DNA of 16,992 nt from Oscillospiraceae bacterium (GCA_017394475.1 JAFPYQ010000342.1:1-16992); one strand, 5' to 3'. Shown: positions 1 through 7,625, counted from the stretch's first letter. The notes: generated by a model not told the origin, from the sequence alone. Translations and numbers: made by a program.

Positions 1-146
1 TTCGTTCTTAATACATTTTGACAGTGTTTTTCCTTAATCTGCATTTTGGGCAGGCGGTATTGTTGTACCTATTTGATATTTGTAAACTTTCTGTGAACTT
101 TTACCGCTTCATCTTGATTTATTTATAGTTGGCTCCTGATAGATGC

Positions 147-662
147 TCATATTTTTTTTATTGAACGGTCGTGCTTGGTGGAGACGTTCTTCACCGCCTG
201 CTTTATATCGTCCATGTGCTCATAGCGGAAGTCCTTCCACAGCTTGATTATGGCGGGGACGATGAATATCCCCATGGCTATCGCCCCTGCTATCTCAAAG
301 GAGTCGATGCAGCGTTCAAGGAAGGTCTCGTGATCCCCCATGACAAGGGACTGCATGGTATAGAATACAGCAGAGCCCGGTACGACGGGGATTATCCCCA
401 CAATAAGGTACATCGTGACGGGGGAGCGGAAAAGCCTTGCGAGGACTTCTGAATATATAGCAAGTGCGGTGGTCGCAAGGAAACAGGCACGGACTTCACC
501 AATGCCCTGATGGAGCAGAACAAGATCCACCGCTTTGCAGACTACTGCACCGATAGATGCGGCAAGCAGGTTCTTGCGGCGTACATTGAACTGCACACCG
601 AACCCCATACACGAAAGAAAAGACAGCGCGCAGGGGATCAACAGATCATATATTATATCCAT
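147..662 (-). CDS. Threonine/serine exporter, YjjB-like subunit (ThrE_2 / DUF3815 family)
   Basis: The 171-residue protein is almost entirely hydrophobic, with about four to five membrane segments (roughly residues 5-25, 33-50, 57-77, 83-103 and 122-140) and a short charged cytoplasmic tail. The segment GIIPVVPGSAVFYTM (89-103) is the proline/glycine signature I associate with the ThrE_2 half of threonine/serine exporters. In this family a YjjB-type protein works with a YjjP-type (ThrE_1) partner to export small amino acids from the cytoplasm. The partner usually lies directly next to it, but the upstream neighbour here is recG and no partner is visible; it could lie beyond the left edge. The ATG at 662 is the longest possible start because an in-frame TAA lies two codons upstream. 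No good ribosome binding site is visible. A consensus promoter lies about 140 bases upstream. Family assignment is fairly secure; the exported substrate is inferred. Confidence 0.8.
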   Translation of the reverse strand: MDIIYDLLIPCALSFLSCMGFGVQFNVRRKNLLAASIGAVVCKAVDLVLLHQGIGEVRACFLATTALAIYSEVLARLFRSPVTMYLIVGIIPVVPGSAVFYTMQSLVMGDHETFLERCIDSFEIAGAIAMGIFIVPAIIKLWKDFRYEHMDDIKQAVKNVSTKHDRSIKKI

Positions 663-799
663 AGCTTATGAAAGATCGCGGGAAATCGTTTGATCAGCGG
701 GAGTGTACCGTATCTGCACTGATCGTTTTGCAGGGGTGCAGCGGAGCCGCAGTCGTAAAAAGTGACCTGTCCGGCCTCATCGGAAGAACGACCTTTATT

Positions 800-828
800 A
801 TTTTACCACAAAATACGGAAAAATGCAA
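800..828 (-). promoter_or_regulatory. SigA-type promoter for the yjjB-like gene
   Basis: Read on the minus strand this is TTGCAT, a 17-base spacer, then TAAAAT. It lies downstream of the recG stop codon and drives towards the yjjB-like gene, so that gene need not rely on recG transcription. The leader would be roughly 130 bases, in which I recognise no known regulatory RNA. Confidence 0.65.
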
Positions 829-882
829 GTGTTTTCACGTTATTTACAGGCAATCAGAAAATCCGCCGCCTGTCAGATGCCG

Positions 883-906
883 GGAAGGGATCAGTTCATC
901 CCTTCC
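883..906 (-). repeat. Perfect hairpin overlapping the recG stop codon
   Basis: A 9-bp perfect inverted repeat (GGAAGGGAT / ATCCCTTCC) with a 6-base loop spans the last codons and the TGA of recG. No T-run follows on either strand, so it is not a canonical intrinsic terminator. It may stabilise the 3' end of the recG message or be incidental. Confidence 0.4.
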
Positions 907-2921
907 TCGCCGTTCTTGTTTATCAGAGCATCGACTCTCATATTGAGGGATGGATATCCCGACAGGTCGGGGGAGGCGGCGAAAACATCCGCAGAAGCCT
1001 GTGCAGCCTCGGTGATGAGCTTTGTATCGTTGCCCAGGTCTGCGAACCTCAGCGGCGGGAAACCGCTCTGGCGGGTGCCGAAGAAATCGCCTGCGCCCCT
1101 CATCTTCATATCCTCCTCGGCTATGACAAAGCCATCGTTTGTGGAGGAGAATTTTCTCAGGCGCTCTCTCACCTCGGGGGTGGGATTATCTGTGAGAAGG
1201 ATACAAGTGGAGGGGTATTGTCCGCGCCCTACGCGGCCTCGCAGCTGGTGGAGCTGTGAGAGCCCGAACCGCTCTGCGCTCTCTATCATGATCACCGTGG
1301 CATTGGGCACATCCACGCCTACTTCTATGACGGTGGTGGATACGAGCACCTTTATATCCCCGCTCTTGAAGGCGGACATGACCTCGTCCTTCTGGGCGCC
1401 CGACATTTTGCCGTGCAGCAGTGCCGTCTTGTATCCTCCGATAATGCTGCCTTCCAGCATTTTTATGTATTCCTCGGCGGACTGCACTTCCATTTCGGGA
1501 TTTTCCTTTATCATCGGGCAGACGATATACGCCTGCCTGCCTGCATCCAGTTCCTTTTTCACAAATCCCAGTGCCCGTGGGCGCAGCTTTCGCGTGACGG
1601 CGTGGGTGCCTGTTTTCTGCCGCCCCTTGGGGTACTCGTTTATTATGGATATGTCAAGGTCGCCGTAGAGTATGAGTGCCAGCGTGCGGGGTATGGGTGT
1701 GGCGCTCATGACCAGCTTATGGGGATGTCCGCCCTTCTGTGCCAGCATTTTGCGCTGCTCCACGCCGAAACGGTGCTGTTCATCGGTGATGATGAGCCCT
1801 AAGTCGGCAAATCCCGTCTGCTCCGATATAAGGGCATGGGTGCCCACCACCACATCCACCTCGCCGTCTGCGATGAGGGCGCGTTCCTCTCTCTTCTGCT
1901 TTTCGGTCATAGAACCCGTGATGATGCCCACCTTTACTCCGAGGGGGGAAAGAAAGCTGTCAAGAGTGGCTCTGTGCTGCTGGGCGAGTATCTCGGTGGG
2001 TGCCATGAATGCGGTCTGTGAGCCGTTTTTGTACACGAGCCAGCAGGCTGCGGCGGCAACTGCGGTCTTTCCGCTGCCCACATCGCCCTGTACGAGCCTG
2101 TTCATGGGCACTGCGGATGCCATATCCCTGAATATCTCCTCTATGGCAGTGTGCTGGCCGCCTGTGAGCTCAAAGGGCAGTGCGGACGTGAACTCTGTCA
2201 GCGGGAACTGCTCCATGGCATGGCTGCCGCTGACTCGGCTTTTCCCGCGTATTTTCTTCATGGCACACTGCATGATGAACAGCTCATCAAAGCCGAGCCT
2301 GCGTTTTGCGGTGGCGACTGCATCCATCGACTGGGGAAATTGTATGTTCTTTACAGCCCAGTCAAGGGTGGAAAGCTCGTATCTGCGGCGTATCTCATCG
2401 GGGAGAAAATCGGGGATATCGCCGATGAGCCCTAATGCCTGCTTTACATTGTCGGTTATCTGGTTCTGGGAAAGTCCCTCTGTCAGCGGGTATTTGGGGA
2501 GTATCAGCTGCCGCTCGCTGTCGCTTACGAAAACAGGGGAGTTCATCTCAAAACGCCTGAAATTATAGGTCACCTTCCCGTAGAAGCGGTAGCTCTGCCC
2601 TTCCTCCAGGAGAGCATATATAAAGCGGTTGTTGTAGAAGATAAGGGTCATCTGCCCAGTCTCATCCTCCGCGGTGACCTTGTACAGCACCAGCCCCTGC
2701 CGTATCTTCTGCGGGTCTGCTTTATGGACTATGACCAGCTTTACCACGGCTGAGCTGTCCGGGGCAATGTCCTTTACAGGTGTGGGAGAGGTGAAGTCTA
2801 TATAGTCACGGGGAGCGTAGCCTATAAGGTCGCCCAGGGAGTGTATGCCGAGCTTTGCGTACTGCTCTGCGCGTTTATCCCCCACGCCCGAGAGGATGCG
2901 CACTGTTTTTGATATATCCAT
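891..2921 (-). CDS. recG: ATP-dependent DNA helicase RecG
   Basis: RecG is a cytoplasmic superfamily 2 helicase that remodels stalled replication forks and branch-migrates Holliday junctions. The 676-residue length is normal for the family. The N-terminal half (about 1-230) holds the wedge/OB-fold region that grips branched DNA. Helicase lobe 1 carries Walker A GDVGSGKT (279-286), the DEQH box (380-383) in the RecG-typical context DEQHRFG, and SATP (407-410). Lobe 2 carries QLRGRVGRG (559-567), followed by the C-terminal TRG-like region with the GDFFGTRQSG stretch (611-620). No catalytic residue appears to be missing. The ATG at 2921 matches the usual RecG N terminus, although the ribosome binding site is weak. 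The gene is transcribed alone from a strong promoter about 200 bases upstream, divergent from cysE. Identity is near certain. Confidence 0.97.
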   Translation of the reverse strand: MDISKTVRILSGVGDKRAEQYAKLGIHSLGDLIGYAPRDYIDFTSPTPVKDIAPDSSAVVKLVIVHKADPQKIRQGLVLYKVTAEDETGQMTLIFYNNRFIYALLEEGQSYRFYGKVTYNFRRFEMNSPVFVSDSERQLILPKYPLTEGLSQNQITDNVKQALGLIGDIPDFLPDEIRRRYELSTLDWAVKNIQFPQSMDAVATAKRRLGFDELFIMQCAMKKIRGKSRVSGSHAMEQFPLTEFTSALPFELTGGQHTAIEEIFRDMASAVPMNRLVQGDVGSGKTAVAAAACWLVYKNGSQTAFMAPTEILAQQHRATLDSFLSPLGVKVGIITGSMTEKQKREERALIADGEVDVVVGTHALISEQTGFADLGLIITDEQHRFGVEQRKMLAQKGGHPHKLVMSATPIPRTLALILYGDLDISIINEYPKGRQKTGTHAVTRKLRPRALGFVKKELDAGRQAYIVCPMIKENPEMEVQSAEEYIKMLEGSIIGGYKTALLHGKMSGAQKDEVMSAFKSGDIKVLVSTTVIEVGVDVPNATVIMIESAERFGLSQLHQLRGRVGRGQYPSTCILLTDNPTPEVRERLRKFSSTNDGFVIAEEDMKMRGAGDFFGTRQSGFPPLRFADLGNDTKLITEAAQASADVFAASPDLSGYPSLNMRVDALINKNGEEGMN

Positions 2922-2980
2922 TTTTATAGTTATCGGTTATGGGCCATCGGCAGGAAACGGCTGATGACCGGATATCCGCA

Positions 2981-3085
2981 GGGGCTGCCTGTGAGCTTTT
3001 ATGCCTGTTTTGCCTGCTGCAGGCATCGATCCCGCGGTTTTGTTTGTGAGTATACAAAGGAAGGCTCCGTGTCATCGGCAGCCCC
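2981..3085 (-). promoter_or_regulatory. Structured leader of recG (inverted repeats, function unknown)
   Basis: The gene-free stretch 2922-3280 (359 bases) holds the divergent recG and cysE promoters and a roughly 205-base recG leader. Within the leader, GGGGCTGCC (2981-2989) can pair perfectly with GGCAGCCCC (3077-3085), enclosing a tight dyad TGCCTGC/GCAGGCA (3011-3025). I recognise no known riboswitch. A short ACCGCG match to T-box RNAs is not backed by the rest of that element. The pairing is directly visible; a regulatory role is speculation. Confidence 0.3.
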
Positions 3086-3133
3086 CGGGAAATGTTTACG
3101 GATGCTTATATATGATGACGGAAAACTGATAAT

Positions 3134-3162
3134 ATTATACATCATTATACCGACAAAGTCAA
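3134..3162 (-). promoter_or_regulatory. SigA-type promoter for recG
   Basis: On the minus strand: TTGACT, 17-base spacer, TATAAT. The -10 is perfect and the -35 matches five of six. Its -35 box lies 3 bp from the -35 box of the oppositely directed cysE promoter. Confidence 0.75.
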
Positions 3163-3165
3163 CTA

Positions 3166-3194
3166 TTGACAAACCCCGATAAACATAGTAAAAT
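3166..3194 (+). promoter_or_regulatory. SigA-type promoter for cysE
   Basis: TTGACA, a 17-base spacer, then TAAAAT: near-consensus. The start of transcription would be near 3201, giving a leader of about 80 bases before the cysE start at 3281. That is too short for a full cysteine T-box. Confidence 0.8.
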
Positions 3195-3280
3195 ATATGA
3201 ATACACCCACAGCATGACCGCCGCAGTATATGGAGAGCGGTGCTCCGACTCGTCTATGGGGTGTAATGGGAGCTGATGAT

Positions 3281-4252
3281 ATGGCAGATAAAAACATAGA
3301 AAAAAAACTCAATGATCTGGTACAGCTCATACTGTCGGATTACGGCACAGAGCGGGATATAGATAAATATGACGGGTTTTCTCAGCCCGACAGGGATGTT
3401 ATCGTCCGTATGACCGAGCAGCTTAGGAACGTGGTCTTCCCGGGCTTTTTCAAGAACAAGAGCTACAAGGTGTATACCGTGCACAATAATATCACCATGC
3501 AGCTTGAGGATATACTGTATAATCTGGTGCGGCAGATAACCATCGTCCTGCGCTATGCACGGGGCTGTGAGGATCTTGATGAGGCGGCACTGGGCGAACG
3601 TGCGGAGGAACTGGCCTTTGAGTTCCTGTCGGCCATCCCGAAGATAAGGGAGTATATCCAGACCGATGTGCTTGCCACCTTTGACGGTGACCCTGCTGCA
3701 TTCAACACCGATGAGATAATCTACTCATATCCCGGACTGTATGCGATCATGGTCTATCGCCTGGCTCATGAGCTGTTCACTCTCGGAGTGCCCCTTATCC
3801 CCCGTATTATGACGGAGCATGCTCATTCCGTAACGGGTATAGACATCCACCCCGGTGCAACTATCGGCAGATATTTCTTCATCGACCACGGCACCGGCAT
3901 CGTTATCGGCGAGACCACCGAGATAGGCGAGAATGTGAAGATCTATCAGGGCGTTACTCTGGGTGCTCTTTCCACAAGGGGCGGGCAGAAGCTGCGCAGC
4001 AAAAAGCGCCATCCCACAATAGAAGACAATGTGACCATATATTCCGGCGCATCCATTTTGGGAGGCGATACCGTGATAGAGCATGATGTGGTCATAGGGG
4101 GCAACGCTTTCATAACAAAGTCTGTAAAGGCAGGAGCAAGGGTATCGGTAAAGAATCAGGAGCACACGGTCCGCTTCGGAGCGGACAACAAGCCTGTGAG
4201 CGGCGACAGCGAGGATGTGGGGCAGGCAGACAACTGGTTCTATATGATATGA
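3281..4252 (+). CDS. cysE: Serine O-acetyltransferase (EpsC-type CysE)
   Basis: Transfers acetyl from acetyl-CoA to L-serine, giving O-acetylserine, the first step of cysteine synthesis in the cytoplasm. The 323-residue protein has a helical N-terminal region (1-175) and a left-handed beta-helix of hexapeptide repeats (about 185-290). The catalytic pair is visible as Asp188 in IDIHPG and His203 in IDHGTG, 15 residues apart as in Escherichia coli CysE. The GETTEIGENVKIYQGVTLGA-type segment (210-229) that follows is also characteristic. A 17-codon upstream extension is open, but ATG 3281 is preferred because GGGAG sits 8 bases before it. The C-terminal tail (about 300-323) is hydrophilic and lacks the regulatory sequence of the enteric enzyme, so cysteine feedback may differ (inference). 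No cysK follows; the next gene encodes a glycoside hydrolase. Confidence 0.93.
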   Translation: MADKNIEKKLNDLVQLILSDYGTERDIDKYDGFSQPDRDVIVRMTEQLRNVVFPGFFKNKSYKVYTVHNNITMQLEDILYNLVRQITIVLRYARGCEDLDEAALGERAEELAFEFLSAIPKIREYIQTDVLATFDGDPAAFNTDEIIYSYPGLYAIMVYRLAHELFTLGVPLIPRIMTEHAHSVTGIDIHPGATIGRYFFIDHGTGIVIGETTEIGENVKIYQGVTLGALSTRGGQKLRSKKRHPTIEDNVTIYSGASILGGDTVIEHDVVIGGNAFITKSVKAGARVSVKNQEHTVRFGADNKPVSGDSEDVGQADNWFYMI

Positions 4253-4281
4253 AGCAGAAGGGGCTTATCGGAAGGAAAAAG

Positions 4282-5322
4282 ATGAAGCATATAATATCAG
4301 GCATGCTCGCAGCGGCACTTGTGGCTGTCTGTGCGGTGTGCAGTTCATGTGAAACGGAGATAGAGGAGATACGGGAAACTGCCCTTTCATCGGAAACGGC
4401 GCAGCTTTCAAACCCGAATGCCACAAAGGAGACAACGGATACCTACAGGTATCTGTGTGACAGCTTCGGCAGCGTTATGCTCAGCTGTCAGCAGGAATCA
4501 ACGTGGATGGGCTCTCCCGATTTCGAGATGGACTATATATTTGATATCACGGGCAAATATCCCGCCATGCGGGGGCTTGACTTCATGAACGATGATTTTG
4601 ACGGAGTCGTGGAGAGGGCAAAGGAGTGGCATGAAAAGGGCGGCATAGTCACGATATGCTGGCACACGGGCATAAACGGCAAGGGCTACAAGGAGAGCCT
4701 TGACGATAAGCCCGATTTTGACAAGCTGTTCACCGAAGGTACGGATGAATACAATGGGATGATCGCCAACTGGGACAAGGCAGCGGCAGCGCTCGCCGTG
4801 CTGCAGGATGAGCACATCCCCGTACTCTGGAGACCCTTCCACGAGTTCGACGGAAAATGGTTCTGGTGGGGCAAGGGCGGCAGAGAGAAATTCATAAAGC
4901 TCTGGCAGATGCAGTATGATTATTTTACCCGGAAAAAGGGGCTCAACAACCTGATCTGGGTCCTGGGCTATGCCGACAATGTAAAGGACGGCTGGTACCC
5001 GGGGGATGATTACTGCGATGTGATAGGCTCTGATACCTATGACGACTCCACCCACAAAAAGGCGTGGAAGCGCCTCTCGGCTATGAACACAGGCAAGCCG
5101 CTGGCATTCCATGAGTGCGGGAAGGTGCCCGCCGTGGAAAAGTTTGAAAAGGATGAAGACCTGTGGGCATGGTTTATGATATGGCACACCGACCACCTTA
5201 TGAAAAATGATAAGGAGACACTCAAAGCGGTCTACAACAGCGAGAAGGTCATCACCCTTGATGAGCTCCCTGCACTGTATACTGTGAATGCTTCGGAAGA
5301 AGGCGAAGATGATGAGGATTAA
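4282..5322 (+). CDS. Secreted GH26 glycoside hydrolase (putative beta-mannanase), lipoprotein
   Basis: The protein is predicted to hydrolyse beta-1,4-mannan or a related beta-glycan outside the cell, anchored to the membrane. The 346-residue product begins with a signal peptide (MKHIISGMLAAALVAVCAVC) and a likely lipid-modified Cys23, although the lipobox CSSC is imperfect. The rest is a single GH26-like TIM barrel. The acid/base glutamate is Glu188 in WRPFHEFDG (183-191), and the expected nucleophile is Glu278 in AFHECG (275-280). The aromatic cluster WFWWG (193-197) fits a sugar-binding cleft. There is no dockerin and no carbohydrate-binding module. ATG 4282 is chosen because GGAAGG lies 6 bases upstream and it starts the signal peptide; a longer frame opens at 4249 inside the cysE stop. 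It follows cysE by 29 bases and overlaps the next lipoprotein gene. The family is secure; substrate specificity is not settled. Confidence 0.87.
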   Translation: MKHIISGMLAAALVAVCAVCSSCETEIEEIRETALSSETAQLSNPNATKETTDTYRYLCDSFGSVMLSCQQESTWMGSPDFEMDYIFDITGKYPAMRGLDFMNDDFDGVVERAKEWHEKGGIVTICWHTGINGKGYKESLDDKPDFDKLFTEGTDEYNGMIANWDKAAAALAVLQDEHIPVLWRPFHEFDGKWFWWGKGGREKFIKLWQMQYDYFTRKKGLNNLIWVLGYADNVKDGWYPGDDYCDVIGSDTYDDSTHKKAWKRLSAMNTGKPLAFHECGKVPAVEKFEKDEDLWAWFMIWHTDHLMKNDKETLKAVYNSEKVITLDELPALYTVNASEEGEDDED

Positions 5323-5938
5323 AGCGATGATCTCTGCGGCACTGACGGCAGCTCTGCTGCTCACATCCTGCGGTACGGGAGCTGCCCGTACACAGACAAC
5401 AGAGACTGTACCTGCCACCCCCACGGTACAGGAAGCGGATTTTATGGGCTGCTTTCTGGGCGGCGATACATCCGTCAATTACCTCGGCATGAGCCTGGAG
5501 GAATTCAACAACGCCACCGGCAATGTCTATACGGAAGAAAACGCCCTGGAGTATGACAAGGATTTCGGCTACGCCAAATTCTCATTCGGCGGGATGGACG
5601 GGCTTTTCTGCGGCCGTGCTCCCTTCGGGAAGCAGATGGATGTGTCCTTCTCCATCACCTTCAAGGATGACAGGATAAAGGAGATGCGGTACATCGTGGA
5701 AGGCGATGACGACGATCCGGACAAGGTGGTACAGGCCATAGCGGATGCACTCAGAAAGGGCTTGCCCGACGATTACAAGGAGGAGCACGAGATACCCTCG
5801 ATGGGCAGCGGTTCTGTAAGGTTCGCAAACGACACCGACGGTTATGTGTTCTCGGTCTGGAAATCAAAAACAGGCGGAAAAGGATATCCCGTGTTCTTCA
5901 CACTGGAGAGCTACAAGGACAAATACGGAATGGAATAG
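5309..5938 (+). CDS. Putative lipoprotein of unknown function
   Basis: I do not recognise the family. The 209-residue product starts with a positively charged signal peptide and a good lipobox, LLTSC, placing the acylated cysteine at residue 21. A Thr/Pro-rich linker follows (about 25-42), then a soluble domain of about 165 residues rich in Asp, Gly and aromatic residues. The start of the mature domain (GDTSVNYLGMSLEEFNNATG) loosely recalls the helix openings of BamE/SmpA-like modules, but I cannot prove homology. ATG 5309 or the adjacent ATG 5312 may be used; both are served by GAAGG ending at 5303. The gene begins 14 bases inside the end of the GH26 gene, so translation is probably coupled and the two lipoproteins may act together at the cell surface. 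Confidence 0.75.
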   Translation: MMRIKAMISAALTAALLLTSCGTGAARTQTTETVPATPTVQEADFMGCFLGGDTSVNYLGMSLEEFNNATGNVYTEENALEYDKDFGYAKFSFGGMDGLFCGRAPFGKQMDVSFSITFKDDRIKEMRYIVEGDDDDPDKVVQAIADALRKGLPDDYKEEHEIPSMGSGSVRFANDTDGYVFSVWKSKTGGKGYPVFFTLESYKDKYGME

Positions 5939-5997
5939 AAGATACGGGAACTGTCTGCCGTTCTGACACACCCTATGTAAGATCGGAAGGGATGATC

Positions 5998-6435
5998 ATG
6001 CTCAATATAATTTTCGGAGACTGCCCCGAGGCGATATACAACACAAGCGTGTATTTCAACAATACCTACGAGGATGAGTGGCTGACAGATGAATTTGCGA
6101 AAAAAGTGATAAAGGCGGTAGATAAGTCCGAGGTGCTGGGCGCTCATGCGATAGAAAGCCCCGTGCTCGGAGTGATACCTCCCGAAAGGCTGGCGGGCGG
6201 TACAAAGACCGTACTGTTGATAAAAAATAAGCCGGATATGATCTTCAATGCTTCGGCCTGCGGTGACAACTGTGCAAGATTCATACTTGAAATAGCCCGT
6301 GACAGAGATATTACGATAAATCTTCGCCATGTCATGGATTTCAGGCGGAAAAAATTCAAAGCGCATATCATAAACAATGATGTTTATACGGATAATTATA
6401 CCGATTATCTGTTTAATGCCGTTGATTTTGTGTGA
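5998..6435 (+). CDS. DUF4869 domain protein
   Basis: A 145-residue cytoplasmic protein without signal peptide or membrane segment. The start MLNIIFGDCPEAIYNTSVYF, the segment YEDEWLTDEFAKKVIKAVDKS and the motif NASACGDNCARF (about 81-92) with two cysteines match my memory of the DUF4869 family found mainly in Firmicutes; no function is established for it. ATG 5998 is preferred over ATG 5992 because GGAAGGG ends at 5991, leaving 6 bases to ATG 5998 but none to ATG 5992. The next gene, a P-loop ATPase, begins 8 bases after this stop, with its ribosome binding site overlapping the stop codon. The two products are therefore very likely made together and may form a complex. Positions 5939-5997 show neither terminator nor promoter, so read-through from the lipoprotein gene is possible. 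Confidence 0.82.
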   Translation: MLNIIFGDCPEAIYNTSVYFNNTYEDEWLTDEFAKKVIKAVDKSEVLGAHAIESPVLGVIPPERLAGGTKTVLLIKNKPDMIFNASACGDNCARFILEIARDRDITINLRHVMDFRRKKFKAHIINNDVYTDNYTDYLFNAVDFV

Positions 6436-6443
6436 GGTGCGTC

Positions 6444-7400
6444 ATGACCGGAAAATACAGGGTAGTCGTTCGTAACAACAAGGTACAGTTCACACTTGAT
6501 ATAGAACGGAATATCACGATAATACAAGGTGAGAGCGCACGGGGAAAGACGACCCTGGTGGAGATGCTCGGCCTTTATCAGCGGTTTGGCAGAAAAAGCG
6601 GCATTTCGGTGAGCTGCAGTGCAAAGACCGCAGTCTGCACCGCTCCGATGTGGCAGATGTTCATTGAAAATACGCATAACAGCATAATATTCATCGACGA
6701 GGGGAACGATTTTGTCGTTACCCGGGAGTTTGCGGAAAAGGTAAAGGCATCGGACTGTTACTTTGTCATAGTGACAAGGGAGAACCTCTATCAGCTCCCG
6801 TACAGTGTGAAAAGCATACTTCAGCTCAGGACGACTGCAAAGCGCTCAAAGGTGACATACAGCAGAGCTTTTCCGGTCTATGACAGACTGGACAGCCTTA
6901 TATGCGGTGATGGATATACTTTCCTTACAGAGGATAAGGGCGCGGGGAATGAAATGTTCTCACACATAGCTGCTCTGTACAAAACAAAGTGTATATCGGC
7001 TGATGGAAAGTCAAACATAAAAAAGATAATAAAGGCGCAGCCGGAGGACAAATTCATCATTACAGCCGACGGCGCTGCGTTCGGTGCGGATATGGCTGAT
7101 GTGTACAGGATGATCTCGGACAGGGGAGAACAGTTCATGCTCTATCTGCCCGAATCCTTTGAATGGATGATATTGTCTTCTGATATAATACATAGTGCGG
7201 GACTTGAAGATATCCTGAACGCGCCGTGGGAATATGTGAAAAGCGAAGAATTTATAAGCTGGGAGCGGTACTTTACACATCTTCTGACAGAGTTGACAAA
7301 AGGCACTCCGTTGCAGTATGACAAGACAAAGCTGGCAAAGGCATATCTCACAAAGGAAAATATCAGAAAAATAATAACTGTGATGACTGCAGAAAGGTGA
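6444..7400 (+). CDS. P-loop ATPase paired with the DUF4869 gene
   Basis: A 318-residue protein with a clear nucleotide-binding core. Walker A is GESARGKT (29-36), directly after a short beta-rich start. Walker B is IIFIDE (81-86), and VIVTREN (108-114) sits where a sensor strand would be. There is no ABC signature (LSGGQ) and no membrane segment, so it is neither a transporter ATPase nor a typical AAA+ protein. A second region (about 203-250), with KFIITADGAAFGADM and LPESFEWMIL, looks like another alpha/beta domain that I cannot assign; the C terminus (255-318) is helical and charged. ATG 6444 is chosen because GAGG lies 6 bases upstream; a longer GTG start at 6432 would overlap the DUF4869 stop. 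Some database entries for similar proteins carry an initiation-factor label, which I consider spurious. Function unknown; it probably works with the DUF4869 protein. Confidence 0.75.
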   Translation: MTGKYRVVVRNNKVQFTLDIERNITIIQGESARGKTTLVEMLGLYQRFGRKSGISVSCSAKTAVCTAPMWQMFIENTHNSIIFIDEGNDFVVTREFAEKVKASDCYFVIVTRENLYQLPYSVKSILQLRTTAKRSKVTYSRAFPVYDRLDSLICGDGYTFLTEDKGAGNEMFSHIAALYKTKCISADGKSNIKKIIKAQPEDKFIITADGAAFGADMADVYRMISDRGEQFMLYLPESFEWMILSSDIIHSAGLEDILNAPWEYVKSEEFISWERYFTHLLTELTKGTPLQYDKTKLAKAYLTKENIRKIITVMTAER

Positions 7401-7561
7401 TGACTCGCGAAGATAAGATCATCAAAGAGATCTTCCCGTAAAACGTAAAGGATAAAAGACATATTATCATCGACACCAACCGGCCGGACTTCCGGGCAAT
7501 GACAGAACAAATACAGGGATACACTGAAACGGAACAAAGACATATTAATGTAATGTTATGA
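7400..7561 (+). pseudogene. Short reading frame broken by one TAA after the ATPase gene
   Basis: An ATG at 7400 overlaps the ATPase stop (TGATG) and follows GAAAGG, a plausible ribosome binding site. It encodes MTREDKIIKEIFP and then meets TAA at 7439-7441. The same frame stays open for another 39 codons, from NVKDKRHIIIDTNRPDF onwards, to TGA at 7559-7561, with protein-like composition and an internal ATG at 7499. This may be a small third gene of the operon inactivated by a nonsense mutation, a genuine 13-residue leader-type peptide followed by unrelated DNA, or chance. I recognise no family. The rest of 7401-7625 contains a weak hairpin (7560-7584) and no convincing promoter. Confidence 0.3.
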
Positions 7562-7625
7562 TCTATTCAGCGTTTCCATAGATCAAAAACAATGAAAAGA
7601 GGCAAGACCTGATAACAGGCAAAGA

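Noticed and set aside
1..146. TTGACA near position 18 as a promoter
   Set aside because: No acceptable -10 box at 16-18 bases and no gene on that strand downstream.
823..1668. 281-codon plus-strand frame inside recG
   Set aside because: Shadow of recG; Ser/Pro-rich with no domain and no ribosome binding site.
1672..2568. 298-codon plus-strand frame inside recG
   Set aside because: Antisense shadow of the helicase region; the minus-strand frame has all RecG motifs.
3030..3060. Possible T-box antiterminator (ACCGCGGG on the minus strand) in the recG leader
   Set aside because: Only the ACCGCG part matches; the preceding AGGGTGG and a following terminator are missing.
4498..5478. 326-codon minus-strand frame opposite the GH26 gene
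   Set aside because: Antisense shadow; the plus-strand frame has a signal peptide, ribosome binding site and catalytic glutamates.
7560..7584. GATCTAT/ATAGATC hairpin as terminator of the DUF4869 operon
   Set aside because: Short stem, 11-base loop and no T-run follow it.
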